Below are positions 37,409-46,743 of a DNA stretch of 64,000 nt, piece after piece (within the stretch, counting starts at the first letter, position 1; each line of letters starts with the position of its first letter). The notes under the pieces were generated by a model. The model saw only the letters and a list, made by a program, of their open reading frames with translations. It was not told where the DNA came from and searched no databases. This stretch comes from Roseibium algicola (GTDB lineage Bacteria > Pseudomonadota > Alphaproteobacteria > Rhizobiales > Stappiaceae), in NCBI RefSeq assembly GCF_001999245.1, contig NZ_CP019630.1, forward strand, positions 2,906,501 through 2,970,500, given 5' to 3'. A program made the position numbers and the translations under genes.

Positions 37409-38146
37409 TTACGCCCAGATCGCCATCCTCAGGCCGCGCTCATCGCGGCGGAAGTCCTTCGGAAACGGTTCCGCTTCTCCCCGAAAGATCCGCTCGGCAA
37501 TCAGGCTGTTGGCGGCGGCATCCAGAAGGTCGTCGCGTCCGCAGCCGCGCGGGGGGCTCTGGTCAAGAAACTCTCCGGGCAACCCCTTGGAGACGAGAAG
37601 GTCCCGCCGCTGGTCGAGGCCTGCCGGGTTGGCGCGGCTCTTGACCTTCTTGGGCAGGCTCATTTCCGCGTCGTCGTTGAGGCGCCAGAAGGCAAGTTCC
37701 GGGTGTACCTCGTGGACGCATGTCTCCAGCTCCGGTGACATCAGGGCGTCGATTTCCCGCATTTTCGGGAAAAGGAAGAAACACTGCTTGGAGACTTTTT
37801 TCGGCGGGTCGGACGTGGCGAGTGCCGTGTTGCAGGCCTTCAGGTAATCGTCTTCATAAACGGCGGGGCGGGCGGGCACAGAAAACACCGAGGATTGGCG
37901 CATGCCAAGGTGCTTGCGAGCAGCCTTTTCCGGGCCGCGACCGCCAGGGCCGATGCGATCCGGAAAGCCTATGGGCATGTCGACAGCGACAATGGCAAGA
38001 TGCGGGGTGTGTCCGACAATATCCGCGAAGGTCGGAAAGACGATCAGATCCAGATCGGCGGGGTCTTCCAGATTGCGGATGACCGCAACCCAGCCGGCCT
38101 TGCAGCCGTCGACACCGGCAACCCTTGTGCCTGCCTTGTCAGGCAC
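37409..38146 (-). CDS. DUF429 domain-containing protein
   Basis: 245 aa, soluble. The N-terminal VAGVDGCKAGWVAV and VDMPIGFPD segments are the DUF429 (RNase H-like fold) signature, with D13 and D55-type acidic residues. The RKHLGMRQSSVFSVPARPA and HEVHPELAFWRLN stretches are also typical. The family is a predicted nuclease without established function. Its start overlaps the pdxY stop by 8 nt, so the two are co-translated. Confidence 0.88.
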   Translation of the reverse strand: MPDKAGTRVAGVDGCKAGWVAVIRNLEDPADLDLIVFPTFADIVGHTPHLAIVAVDMPIGFPDRIGPGGRGPEKAARKHLGMRQSSVFSVPARPAVYEDDYLKACNTALATSDPPKKVSKQCFFLFPKMREIDALMSPELETCVHEVHPELAFWRLNDDAEMSLPKKVKSRANPAGLDQRRDLLVSKGLPGEFLDQSPPRGCGRDDLLDAAANSLIAERIFRGEAEPFPKDFRRDERGLRMAIWA

Positions 38147-39035
38147 GGGCCTTTGCTTCCAGAACCCGGCGCGAGGTGACGAGAGCCATGGCCCTCACCA
38201 CGGAGTTCTGTTCCTCGGCGAACAGCAATTCGTCCGCGCCCTTGCGCACGCTACGGGCAACCAGTTCAAAAACAGAGGCTGACGCACGTTTCAGGGCTTC
38301 CTCGTCGTTTTGACCGGCCAGAAGATTGGCCAGGAACAGGCCTGCGATCAGGTCTCCGGTGCCGTGCGGCGGATTGGCGATGGAAGCATGTTCGGCTGCA
38401 ACGGCGCCACGCGGGCCTGCCAGAAGGTTGGCAATGGCATTGCGGCGCAGGGCTGGCGAAGAGGTCACCATCACGCGCTCGTTGCCGAGAACCCGGGCGG
38501 CGGCGAGAGCCTGCATTTCGCTGTCGATCTCGCGGCCCGTCAGCCAGCCGAGTTCAAAGGCGTTGGGCGTGACGACATCGGCCAGGGGCACCAGCTGGTC
38601 TCGGATTGCCTCGGCCGTTGCCGTGGGCACATAAAGATTGCCGCTGCCGTCGTGCTGGTCGCCCATGACCGGATCGCACAGGTATGGCGCATCCGGATTG
38701 TGGGTCTTGAGCGCCTTCACAAGTGACGCGATGGCAGCCGCCTGTTCCGGATTGCCGAGATAGCCGGAAATCACCGCGCCGACTTCGGCCAGTTTCGGGG
38801 ATGCGGCAAGATCCTCAACAATGGCGGTGAAGTCTGCTGCAGGGGCAACGATGCGAGTGCCCTTGCCCTGTCCGGGATGCCAGGGCAGCAGGATGGTCGG
38901 CAGAAACCAGACATCGTGGCCGATCCGTTCCAGCGCGAAGGTCAGACCGCGACCGCTGATACCGCCACGGACCACCTGGGAGGTGATCACCAGAACCGGC
39001 TTTTTCTGTGGCTCGGGGGCGCCCGGCTGCATCAT
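38139..39035 (-). CDS. pdxY: Pyridoxal kinase (PdxY-type)
   Basis: 298 aa ribokinase-fold enzyme that phosphorylates pyridoxal to PLP in B6 salvage. VITSQVVRGGISGRG opens the fold, YLCDPVMGDQ is the central motif, DVVTPNAFELGWLTG the nucleotide region, and GTGDLIAGLFLANLL holds the catalytic Asp and anion hole. It lies 21 nt downstream of ispG and overlaps the DUF429 gene. Confidence 0.92.
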   Translation of the reverse strand: MMQPGAPEPQKKPVLVITSQVVRGGISGRGLTFALERIGHDVWFLPTILLPWHPGQGKGTRIVAPAADFTAIVEDLAASPKLAEVGAVISGYLGNPEQAAAIASLVKALKTHNPDAPYLCDPVMGDQHDGSGNLYVPTATAEAIRDQLVPLADVVTPNAFELGWLTGREIDSEMQALAAARVLGNERVMVTSSPALRRNAIANLLAGPRGAVAAEHASIANPPHGTGDLIAGLFLANLLAGQNDEEALKRASASVFELVARSVRKGADELLFAEEQNSVVRAMALVTSRRVLEAKARA

Positions 39036-39056
39036 GGGATGGTGTTCCTTCCGGGG

Positions 39057-40316
39057 TCAGGCAGCGTCGGAAGACGACTTGCTGCCGGTGCCGTAGCGCT
39101 TTTCGATATAGTCCAGAACCATCTGCTTGAACTCGTCGGCAATGCCGGGACCACGCAGGGTCATGACCTTCTCGCCGTCGATAAAGACAGGGGCTGACGG
39201 TGTTTCTCCGGTGCCGGGCAGGGAAATGCCGATGTCGGCATGCTTGGATTCGCCCGGGCCGTTGACGATGCAGCCCATCACGGCCACGTTGAGGCTTTCA
39301 ACGCCCGGATATTGTTCGCGCCACTTGGGCATGGAAACGCGGATGTGATCCTGGATGTCCTGGGCCAGTTCCTGGAAGACGGTGGACGTTGTGCGGCCAC
39401 AGCCCGGGCAGGCGGCCACCACCGGCACGAAGGCGCGGAAGCCCATCACCTGCAAAAGCTCCTGCGCCACCTGCACCTCGCGGGTGCGGTCGCCGCCGGG
39501 TTCCGGCGTCAGCGACACGCGGATAGTGTCGCCAATGCCCTGCTGCAGGAGAATGCCCATGGAAGCGGCGGAGGAAACGATGCCCTTGGTGCCCATGCCG
39601 GCTTCGGTGAGGCCGAGATGCAGGGCATAGTCGCAGCGACGGGCGAGATCGGCATAAACGGCGATCAGGTCCTGCACCTGGCTGACCTTGGCCGAGAGAA
39701 TGATCTTGTCACGGCCCATGCCGAGGCCTTCGGCGCGTTCGGCGGACAGAAGCCCGGACTGGATGATCGCTTCGCGCATGACAGCCGCTGCTGAAACCGG
39801 ATTTGCACTTTCGGCATTCTCGTCCATCAGCTTCGTCAGAAGTTCCTGGTCGAGAGAGCCCCAGTTGACGCCGATCCGGACGGCCTTGTCGTGCTTCTGC
39901 GCAATATCGATGATCTGCGAGAATTGCGTGTCGCGCTTGGCCTTGAAGCCGACGTTGCCCGGGTTAATGCGGTACTTGTCGAGTGCTGCGGCGCAGTCGG
40001 GATAGTCGGTCAGCAGCTTGTGGCCGATGTAGTGGAAGTCGCCGACCAGCGGCACCGTGATGCCGATCCGCTCCAGCCGTTCCTTGATCCGCGGCACCTG
40101 GGCGGCCGCTTCCGCACGGTCCACGGTGATGCGGACGATTTCAGAGCCGGCGCGGGCGAGCGCGGCCACCTGCGCGACGGTTGCATCGGCATCCGCCGTG
40201 TCTGTATTGGTCATGGATTGCACCACGATGGGTGCATCGCCGCCAACCATCACATTGCCGACCTTCACACCGACGGAGGAGCGGCGGGGCAGGGCTTTCG
40301 CGAAATCATCGATCAT
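39057..40316 (-). CDS. ispG: 4-hydroxy-3-methylbut-2-en-1-yl diphosphate synthase IspG (GcpE)
   Basis: About 419 aa [4Fe-4S] enzyme of the MEP isoprenoid pathway. The TIM-barrel part starts with [20 protein letters not shown], and the C-terminal cluster cysteines lie in [12 protein letters not shown] and [16 protein letters not shown] 40316 and TTG/GTG codons just upstream are all possible starts; none has a strong Shine-Dalgarno. It leads the ispG-pdxY-DUF429 operon. Confidence 0.95.
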   Translation of the reverse strand: MIDDFAKALPRRSSVGVKVGNVMVGGDAPIVVQSMTNTDTADADATVAQVAALARAGSEIVRITVDRAEAAAQVPRIKERLERIGITVPLVGDFHYIGHKLLTDYPDCAAALDKYRINPGNVGFKAKRDTQFSQIIDIAQKHDKAVRIGVNWGSLDQELLTKLMDENAESANPVSAAAVMREAIIQSGLLSAERAEGLGMGRDKIILSAKVSQVQDLIAVYADLARRCDYALHLGLTEAGMGTKGIVSSAASMGILLQQGIGDTIRVSLTPEPGGDRTREVQVAQELLQVMGFRAFVPVVAACPGCGRTTSTVFQELAQDIQDHIRVSMPKWREQYPGVESLNVAVMGCIVNGPGESKHADIGISLPGTGETPSAPVFIDGEKVMTLRGPGIADEFKQMVLDYIEKRYGTGSKSSSDAA

Positions 40317-40539
40317 CACAGGAACCAACGGGTTTTGAGCGTTTGCCCCTCATATGAGGGAACTGGGGCCGACTTTCCAGCGCATGATTAGGGCGTGCGG
40401 CAAAAAAGGGCAATGGCAGAGCCGCGGCAAAGGCAGGTCGATCTTCAGGCTCGCGGACGTTGCCACATGGTTTTCAGCCCGCTATGAGCTTGCATGGGCC
40501 GGCCCTAACCGTCGGCCGTCTTGTTGTGGAGGGTGCTGC

Positions 40540-41316
40540 ATGTTGAAACGGTTGCTGTCGGACTCTGTTTCCATTGTCTTTGGCAATCTGGAAACCGTGT
40601 TCAAGGTTTGTGGTGGCTGGTTTCTCCTGCAGTTTGTGCTGTCTCTCTTCATTCTGGCAAATGGCGCGCAGATCGATGAGGCGACCGCGCCGGAAGATAT
40701 TTCCGGAACGACGGTCCTACTGCTGGTAACGACCATGGTGATTGCCCTGCTGTCGTCCGCTTCCATTTCGGTCGCCTGGCACCGGTTCGGTCTGTTGAAC
40801 GAGCGGCCCGGACCGCTGCACTTTCGCGTTGGCGCTGTCGAGTTCCGTTTCATCGGGCAAATGCTTTTGTTGTCGCTGGCCGCGGTCGTTGTCGTGCTGC
40901 CCGCGGGGCTGGTGATCGGTGTGCTGTCGAGCCTGTTCAAAAGCACCGCCATGACGGTGGTTTTGTGGATCGTCGCGATATTCATTCTCGCCCCGTTCCT
41001 GTTCCGCCTGAACCTCAGCCTGCCGGCCGTTGCCGTTGAGCGACCGCTCGGCTTCAGTCAGATGCTTCAGTTCGGAAAGGGCCTCGGCATGCCGATGTTC
41101 CTGGCCGCACTTATCCTGATCCTGCCGTTTGTCGTCGTTGGCGAGGGGCTGCAGTATCTTCTTGGTCTTCTGTCCGGCGGCCTGCCGGCAGCCCTCATCC
41201 AGATGAAGATCCTCGTGCTCAACGTGCTGGTGCAGATCATCGTTACCGTGCTGGGAATCTCGATCCTGACGGCAGGTTACCGGATCGCGATGGAGCGGCC
41301 GGCTGAGGCGGCTTGA
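40540..41316 (+). CDS. Polytopic membrane protein, first of a tandem family
   Basis: 258 aa from ATG 40540 (GGAGGG upstream); about six hydrophobic segments. Layout: an N-terminal helix pair, VAWHRFGLLNERPG, a long hydrophobic pair, PFLFRLNLSLPAVAVE, and a C-terminal helix ending YRIAMERP. The PFLFRLxLxLPAxAVE region lines up with SPILLRLAFVMPAFVW in the next gene and with PFVALMVVQRFSVVLPASAV in the third. Function unknown; hydrophobic pattern similar to DUF975-type proteins. Confidence 0.75.
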   Translation: MLKRLLSDSVSIVFGNLETVFKVCGGWFLLQFVLSLFILANGAQIDEATAPEDISGTTVLLLVTTMVIALLSSASISVAWHRFGLLNERPGPLHFRVGAVEFRFIGQMLLLSLAAVVVVLPAGLVIGVLSSLFKSTAMTVVLWIVAIFILAPFLFRLNLSLPAVAVERPLGFSQMLQFGKGLGMPMFLAALILILPFVVVGEGLQYLLGLLSGGLPAALIQMKILVLNVLVQIIVTVLGISILTAGYRIAMERPAEAA

Positions 41317-41394
41317 ATTGCCGACGGCCGCTTATGCTCCAGAATTTCGCAGAGTCAGGTCATTGATTAGGTTTATCCAATTCCGGGGCTCAAA

Positions 41395-42156
41395 ATGATC
41401 AAAGATGTTTTTCAAGGCGCAGTTTTTTTAATTGCCAGGAATAAGCTCTTCTCTCTTGTTTTTGTTCTTTTGCTTTCGCTATTTGGCTTTCAAAGAAATG
41501 AATATGAATATTTTTCCGTTGCAACGCAAAGCATTGAACCAATTATATTCTAAAACTATTTCGACGCTTCCTTTTTTGTTGGCTGCTGCATTGTTCTTGC
41601 AGCGCTTCAATACGCCTGGTTCCGGAAAGTAGCACCAAGGCATGTTTCAAACAGTGTTGCAGGTTTTTTGGCCTGCGGTGCGGGTTCAGTAATAGCAGTG
41701 GCCATCTTGCTTCCTTACTATGATTTGGGAGGCATCCAGTTCATGGGATTTGTTTTTCCTGTGATTTTTTTGGGTTTGGTCTTGCTTTTAGTATCGCCAA
41801 TCTTGCTGCGGCTCGCATTCGTCATGCCCGCATTCGTTTGGAGTGCCGAGCAGCAATCGGGTTCATTTTGGCGTCAGGGGGCAGGATTCGGCTGGCCGAT
41901 GACGCTCGCAATCTGTGTATTGGCAATGCCTTACTGGCTCGTTTTTGGATTCTTTCCAGGATTGTATTATGTGGAAGTGTTTCAATTCATTGATAAATCC
42001 GAGTATGGATTTCCGGTCTTGGTCGCTTTTCTGATCGCCAAGTCGTCGCTGTTGGCTGGTCTTGTGCTCTTTACGGTGGCTGTCGTATCCGCTGCCTATA
42101 AAATCTCAGCGCTGAGAACGCCCGACGCCGCAGAAACGTCGCGTGTGTCTGGATGA
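41395..42156 (+). pseudogene. Membrane-protein paralogue with in-frame TAA
   Basis: One frame runs from ATG 41395 to the stop at 42156 and would encode about 253 aa, the same size as its left paralogue, except for a TAA at 41551-41553 (codon 53). Both sides read as hydrophobic membrane protein and align with the neighbours. The sequence before and around the stop is notably AT-rich (TTTTTT runs) compared with its surroundings, as expected for decay or for foreign origin. Internal initiation after the stop remains possible, but no good Shine-Dalgarno/ATG is seen before about 41740. Most likely a recent or ongoing pseudogene. Confidence 0.75.
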
Positions 42157-42260
42157 TGAGCTAACAGGGCTCGGAGCGGCGCCCATGGAGTGGTCGGCAG
42201 GGCTGGTGCGTCGGCCTGAATCGCGTATCCTGCGGCCGTTGCAAGCAACCGGAGCAGACC

Positions 42261-43148
42261 ATGTTTTTCACCGTTCTGGAACGTTCGCTGTCGTTGGCGC
42301 AGCATAATTTCGGGACGCTTCTGAAAACCGGCTGGGCCTATATCCTGCTTCTGGTCGCCCTGAATTTCGCCATTGGCGGATCGCTGATGCCGGAAAGCGG
42401 CTTCAAGACCGTTTCCTACATGACCGAGCCGGTGGCCGCTGCCGATGAAGGCGCGCTCAGGGCGCTGGCAGCCATTGCCAACCTGCTGGTCGGCTTTTCC
42501 ATCGCCATTGCCTATGTGCGGCGCATCTTGATCGACGCGCGGGATTTTCCGGTCACCTTCGGGGCGCGCAACATACGCGTCATTCTCAACCAGATCGTCC
42601 TCAGCCTGATCGGCGCCCTGTCACTGATACCGCTGGTGATTGTTTCCCTGCTGCTGGCCGCGGTCACGGCGGGCATCGGACTGCTGCTCCTGTTTCTGGC
42701 ACCGTTCGTTGCACTGATGGTGGTGCAACGCTTTTCCGTCGTGCTGCCGGCATCGGCGGTGGACGATCCGCTGACGCTCAAGGAAAGCTGGCGGGCAACG
42801 TCCGGGCTTGGCTGGGCCATGGCCTTTGCGGCGCTGGTGATGAGCCTGCTTGCAGGTTTCCTGGTCGGCATCTGGGCGGTCGTTCTTGGCGTTAGCGATG
42901 GATTGATGCCTGCCAGCGTCTTGTGGCAGCAGATCCGTTCGGCGGTCTTTCCGATGGGCACCATGCTGATCCTGGTCTGGGCGTTTGCCAGCCTGCACGC
43001 GACCTTCTACGGCCTGATCCGCGAACGCTTTGCCGCGCAACTCGGACTTCGACAGGAAGATCTTTCCAAAGTGGAGGAAACGCGGGATGCCGCCAGGGCC
43101 CGTGCACGCAAGGCGCTTGAAGGGGCGCAGCGCATGAACCGGCGCTGA
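42261..43148 (+). CDS. Polytopic membrane protein, third of the tandem family
   Basis: 295 aa, ATG with GGAG upstream. About six hydrophobic segments, a VVQRFSVVLPASAVDDPLTLKESW-type central element (conserved R, LP and charged loop) shared with the two upstream paralogues, and a C-terminal polar, helical, Arg/Ala-rich tail from about residue 262 that they lack. Function unknown. Confidence 0.78.
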   Translation: MFFTVLERSLSLAQHNFGTLLKTGWAYILLLVALNFAIGGSLMPESGFKTVSYMTEPVAAADEGALRALAAIANLLVGFSIAIAYVRRILIDARDFPVTFGARNIRVILNQIVLSLIGALSLIPLVIVSLLLAAVTAGIGLLLLFLAPFVALMVVQRFSVVLPASAVDDPLTLKESWRATSGLGWAMAFAALVMSLLAGFLVGIWAVVLGVSDGLMPASVLWQQIRSAVFPMGTMLILVWAFASLHATFYGLIRERFAAQLGLRQEDLSKVEETRDAARARARKALEGAQRMNRR

Positions 43149-43346
43149 TGAAGGCAACATGGATCAAATTTCATCATTCCGATGTTGCAGTGCGGCGATA
43201 ACTGGTCGAATGTGTGCCTGAAATTTTCTTTTCTGACGCCTTGTTGCCTTTCGTGGAAGGCAGAACGAGGCCAAGCCTTTCAACGATCCGTTTCCGGATG
43301 GCCGGACACTCCCGGCCGATGATCCGCCGATCAAGGGAGATCCCAA

Positions 43347-44129
43347 ATGCTTGCCAACAAAACCGCCGTCATCACCGGATCCACTTCGGGCATCGGGCTC
43401 GGCTGCGCCCGCGCCTTCGCGGAAAAAGGCGCCAATGTCGTGATCAACGGGTTGGGTGATGCCGATGAGATCGAAAAGACCCGGGCCGCCATCGAGGCGG
43501 ATTTCGGGGTGCGCTGCACCTATTCGCCGGCAAACATGCTGAAAGGCGACGAGATCGCCGGCATGATCGCCGATGCGGAAAAGGAATTTGGCGGTGTCGA
43601 TATCCTGGTCAACAATGCCGGCATCCAGTTCGTGTCGCCGGTCGACGAATTCCCGGTCGATAAGTGGGATGCCATCATCGCCATCAACCTGACGTCCGCC
43701 TTCCATGCGATCCGCGCCGCGTTGCCCGGCATGAAGTCCAAGGGCTGGGGACGGATCATCAACACGGCTTCCGCCCACGCGCTGGTCGCCTCGCCCTACA
43801 AGTCCGCCTATGTGGCCGCCAAGCACGGCATTGCCGGTCTCACCAAGACCGTGGCGCTGGAAGTTGCCCAGCAGGGCATCACCGTCAACGCCATCTGCCC
43901 GGGCTATGTCTGGACACCGCTGGTGGAAGCGCAGATCCCCGACACAATGAAGGCGCGCAACATGACCGAAGAGCAGGTCAAGAACGACGTCATGCTGGCC
44001 GCGCAGCCGACGAAGCAGTTCGTGACCATTGAACAGGTGGCGGGCTATGCGGTGTTCCTGTGCTCCGATACGGCATCATCGATCACCGGCTCGATCCTGC
44101 CCATCGATGGCGGCTGGACCGCACACTGA
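43347..44129 (+). CDS. bdhA: D-3-hydroxybutyrate dehydrogenase
   Basis: 260 aa classical short-chain dehydrogenase oxidising 3-hydroxybutyrate to acetoacetate with NAD. TGSTSGIG at 10-17, NNAG at 89-92, S142, Y155 and K159 form cofactor site and catalytic set. The C-terminal FLCSDTASSITGSILPIDGG pattern and the ICPGYVWTPLVEAQIPD segment are typical of BdhA. AGGGAG precedes the ATG. Followed at 72 nt by a patatin-like gene, together suggesting polyhydroxybutyrate or ketone-body metabolism. Confidence 0.92.
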   Translation: MLANKTAVITGSTSGIGLGCARAFAEKGANVVINGLGDADEIEKTRAAIEADFGVRCTYSPANMLKGDEIAGMIADAEKEFGGVDILVNNAGIQFVSPVDEFPVDKWDAIIAINLTSAFHAIRAALPGMKSKGWGRIINTASAHALVASPYKSAYVAAKHGIAGLTKTVALEVAQQGITVNAICPGYVWTPLVEAQIPDTMKARNMTEEQVKNDVMLAAQPTKQFVTIEQVAGYAVFLCSDTASSITGSILPIDGGWTAH

Positions 44130-44201
44130 TCCACGCTGCTCGCGGTGCGGGCTGATGCCTGCCCGCGACCATCGCCGAACCACCAGAACGAGGGAGCCGT
44201 C

Positions 44202-45215
44202 ATGGCCGCGCCTAAGAAGATCAACCTTGCCCTTCAAGGTGGCGGCGCCCACGGCGCCTTCACCTGGGGCGTTCTGGACTGGTTCCTGGAAGACAAGCGG
44301 CTGAAGATCGACGCCATCAGCGGCACGTCGGCCGGTGCCATGAATGCGGTGGTGCTTGCTGGCGGCATGCAGGACGGCGGCGAAGACGGTGCGAGAGAGC
44401 GTCTTGAAGCTTTTTGGTACGAGGTCAGCCGACAGGCCAAATACAGCCCGATCCAGCGTTCGCCGCTGGACGTGTTCCTGGGGGAGTGGAGCCTTGATCA
44501 TTCCCCCAGCTATCTGTTCTTCGATGTTCTGACGCGGTTTGCGTCGCCTTACGAATTCAATCCGCTCAACGCCAATCCGCTGCGCGATGTCCTGGAAAAA
44601 ACCGTCGATTTCGACCGTGTTCACCAATGCGAACACATGAAAATCTTCGTTTCGGCAACTAACGTCTTCACCGGCAAGATCCGGGTGTTCAGTGAAAAGG
44701 AAGTCACGCTGGATGCAGTGATGGCATCCGCGTGTCTGCCGCAGGTGTTCCAGGCGGTGGAAATCGAGGGCGAGCCTTATTGGGATGGCGGCTACATGGG
44801 CAATCCGCCGCTCTATCCGCTGTTCTACGACACCGACACGCCGGATGTGATGCTCATCCAGATCAACCCGATCGAACGGCGCAAGGTGCCGAAGACCGCG
44901 CGGGAGATCGTCAACCGGCTCAACGAGATCACCTTCAATTCCACTCTCCTTCGCGAGCTCCGGGCCATCGACTTCGTCACGCGCCTGATCGAGGAAGGCA
45001 AGCTGTCGAGCGAGGAATACATGAAGGTCAACATGCACAGGATCTCCGCCGGGGAGCTGAAGCCGCTGCAGGCCTCGTCGAAACTCAATGCCGAATGGGC
45101 GTTTCTCACCGATCTCAAGGACCTTGGGCGCAAGACCGCGCAGGAATGGCTCGAGCGGCACTATGACGACATCGGCAAGCGCTCGACCATCGACGTCAAG
45201 GAAGAGATTTCCTGA
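44202..45215 (+). CDS. Patatin-like phospholipase/hydrolase
   Basis: 337 aa from ATG 44202 (AGGGAG upstream). Oxyanion loop GGGAHGAF (13-20), nucleophile elbow GTSAG (S43), catalytic dyad Asp in DGGY (D195). No signal peptide, so it acts in the cytosol. The patatin family includes phospholipases A; the tight association with bdhA hints at a role in mobilising hydroxybutyrate polymers, but that is inference from neighbourhood only. Confidence 0.88.
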   Translation: MAAPKKINLALQGGGAHGAFTWGVLDWFLEDKRLKIDAISGTSAGAMNAVVLAGGMQDGGEDGARERLEAFWYEVSRQAKYSPIQRSPLDVFLGEWSLDHSPSYLFFDVLTRFASPYEFNPLNANPLRDVLEKTVDFDRVHQCEHMKIFVSATNVFTGKIRVFSEKEVTLDAVMASACLPQVFQAVEIEGEPYWDGGYMGNPPLYPLFYDTDTPDVMLIQINPIERRKVPKTAREIVNRLNEITFNSTLLRELRAIDFVTRLIEEGKLSSEEYMKVNMHRISAGELKPLQASSKLNAEWAFLTDLKDLGRKTAQEWLERHYDDIGKRSTIDVKEEIS

Positions 45216-45653
45216 CGGGCGTCCGGCTCAATTTCTTAACCTTTTGTTAGCCGTGTTTGCAGGTGGCGTTGCAATTTGCAATGCAGCAGATGTGAAGAAA
45301 GTCTAAACGGAATCAGCATCTTGTGTCAGGCGGTTTGAACGGAACCAGATCTGGTTTGAATGGCTTTGAAAACAAATTGGCAAGGCTTTTGCGTTTTGAT
45401 TGGCACGCTGATTGTCAGGTAGTGCGTCGTCAGCGCTTAGATGGACGGAAGGAGTGGGCACTCGCGACCCCGCCTGCTTCTTCCCTCCCTCCCTTGCTTC
45501 CCGGCGATGATGCCGCCCTGCGGCAAAGGATCGCCACGATGTGAAGCGGATCTGCCTCATTTTCTCACTTTTTCAATCTTCTGATCGGATACAGTCCTTC
45601 AACCGCCACAAGTGCGACCTATCTTTAGGTGGAGATTGGCAAAGGGATTCGCG
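45216..45653. other. Intergenic region with sigma-54-like sites
   Basis: About 440 nt with no gene. It contains the two -24/-12-like motifs listed separately and, at about 45508-45538, a short GC-rich inverted segment (GGCGATGATGCC near GGCAAAGGATCGCC). It leads into the pentapeptide-repeat gene. Confidence 0.5.
45378..45415 (+). promoter_or_regulatory. Two tandem sigma-54-like (-24/-12) motifs
   Basis: TGGCAAGGCTTTTGC (45378-45392) keeps GG and GC ten nt apart, as in sigma-54 promoters. TGGCACGCTGATTGT (45401-45415) has a perfect -24 half but GT instead of GC at -12. They lie about 240-260 nt before the pentapeptide-repeat ATG. No enhancer site was identified. Confidence 0.4.
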
Positions 45654-46484
45654 ATGAAAAACAGGGTGACCCGGGTTCTTGCAGGCTGCGTTGGCGCCAT
45701 GGCCCTGCTGGTGGCAGCCGGTGGAGCACAGGCTGGCAGTGACGAAGAGCGCATGGCCGAGATCAAGGAAAAGGGCGGTTGCCCCGGTTGCGATCTTCGG
45801 CTGGCGGAACTTCGTGGTCTAGTTCTTGAAAACGGTGATTTCGGCCGTGCCAATCTGCGGGAAGTCGACCTCAAGGAAGCCCTGTTGAAAGACGCGAACT
45901 TCAAGGGCTCCGATTTCCGGCGGACGGAAGCCGAGCGGGCGGATTTCTCCGGTAGCGATTTTTCCGGTGCGAACATGCGCTCCGTCGATCTTGAAAAAGC
46001 CAATCTGAACAAATCGAATTTCCAGGATGCGGACCTTCGGGACGCGGACCTGAACACGGTTGAGGCAAATGGAGCCGTTTTCGACGGCGCGGACATGCGC
46101 AATGTCCTGTTGACCCGGTCGATTGCGGACGCGGCTTCCTTCAAGGGTGCCAAGATGGATGATGCCAACCTTGAGCGCGTGGACCTGAATGGCGCCAACT
46201 TCCAGGATGCCCGCATGCGCCAGGCCAAGCTCGACAGGGTCAAGGCTCATAACGCCAATTTTTCCGGGGCGGATTTCACAGGCGTGCGGCTGGTCAGTTC
46301 GGACCTGACGGGCGCAAATCTGAAGGGTGTTGATTTCGATGGCGCTCTTCTGCGCCGTACCCGTCTCGCCGGGGCGGATCTGTCGGGTGCCTATAATCTC
46401 GACCCCAGCCGCATCCTCGGTGCCTGCGGCGACGAGAACACGAAGCTGCCGAACGGCATCAAGCTCGTCCCCTGCGCCTACTAG
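45654..46484 (+). CDS. Exported pentapeptide-repeat protein
   Basis: 276 aa. Signal peptide (hydrophobic residues 7-22, GAQAGS cleavage region), then KGGCPGCDLR with two cysteines, then about 35 pentapeptide units of the A(D/N)Lxx type forming a predicted right-handed beta helix. The last cysteine pair (ILGACGDEN and VPCAY) may make disulfides in the periplasm. Function is not deducible. The ATG at 45654 follows a GGGATTC leader without a strong Shine-Dalgarno. Confidence 0.88.
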   Translation: MKNRVTRVLAGCVGAMALLVAAGGAQAGSDEERMAEIKEKGGCPGCDLRLAELRGLVLENGDFGRANLREVDLKEALLKDANFKGSDFRRTEAERADFSGSDFSGANMRSVDLEKANLNKSNFQDADLRDADLNTVEANGAVFDGADMRNVLLTRSIADAASFKGAKMDDANLERVDLNGANFQDARMRQAKLDRVKAHNANFSGADFTGVRLVSSDLTGANLKGVDFDGALLRRTRLAGADLSGAYNLDPSRILGACGDENTKLPNGIKLVPCAY

Positions 46485-46686
46485 GTGCGTCCGAGCGGTT
46501 CTCCGTCCATCCGACTTGCCACTTCGCGAAGTGAGCGTTCCGGCTTTGCCGAAACGCGTGCACGGGTTGCGCAATGATCGTGCCTGCAGGACAGGTCAAG
46601 CCGACTTGATCTGAACAACTTCCATGCGCTCCCGGGATGTATGTCCCGAACAGGCGGATCAACCGGCGTGTCGGTCGACCGGAAAC

Positions 46687-46718
46687 AAAAAATGCTGCCA
46701 CACGTGGTGCGGCAGCAT
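46687..46718 (-). terminator. Intrinsic terminator of the MipA/OmpV gene
   Basis: On the minus strand: ATGCTGCC, loop GCACCACGTGT, GGCAGCAT, then TTTTTTG. It lies 25 nt after the stop codon. Confidence 0.8.
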
Positions 46719-46743
46719 CTTGAACATTGCGGAAACGGGTTTC

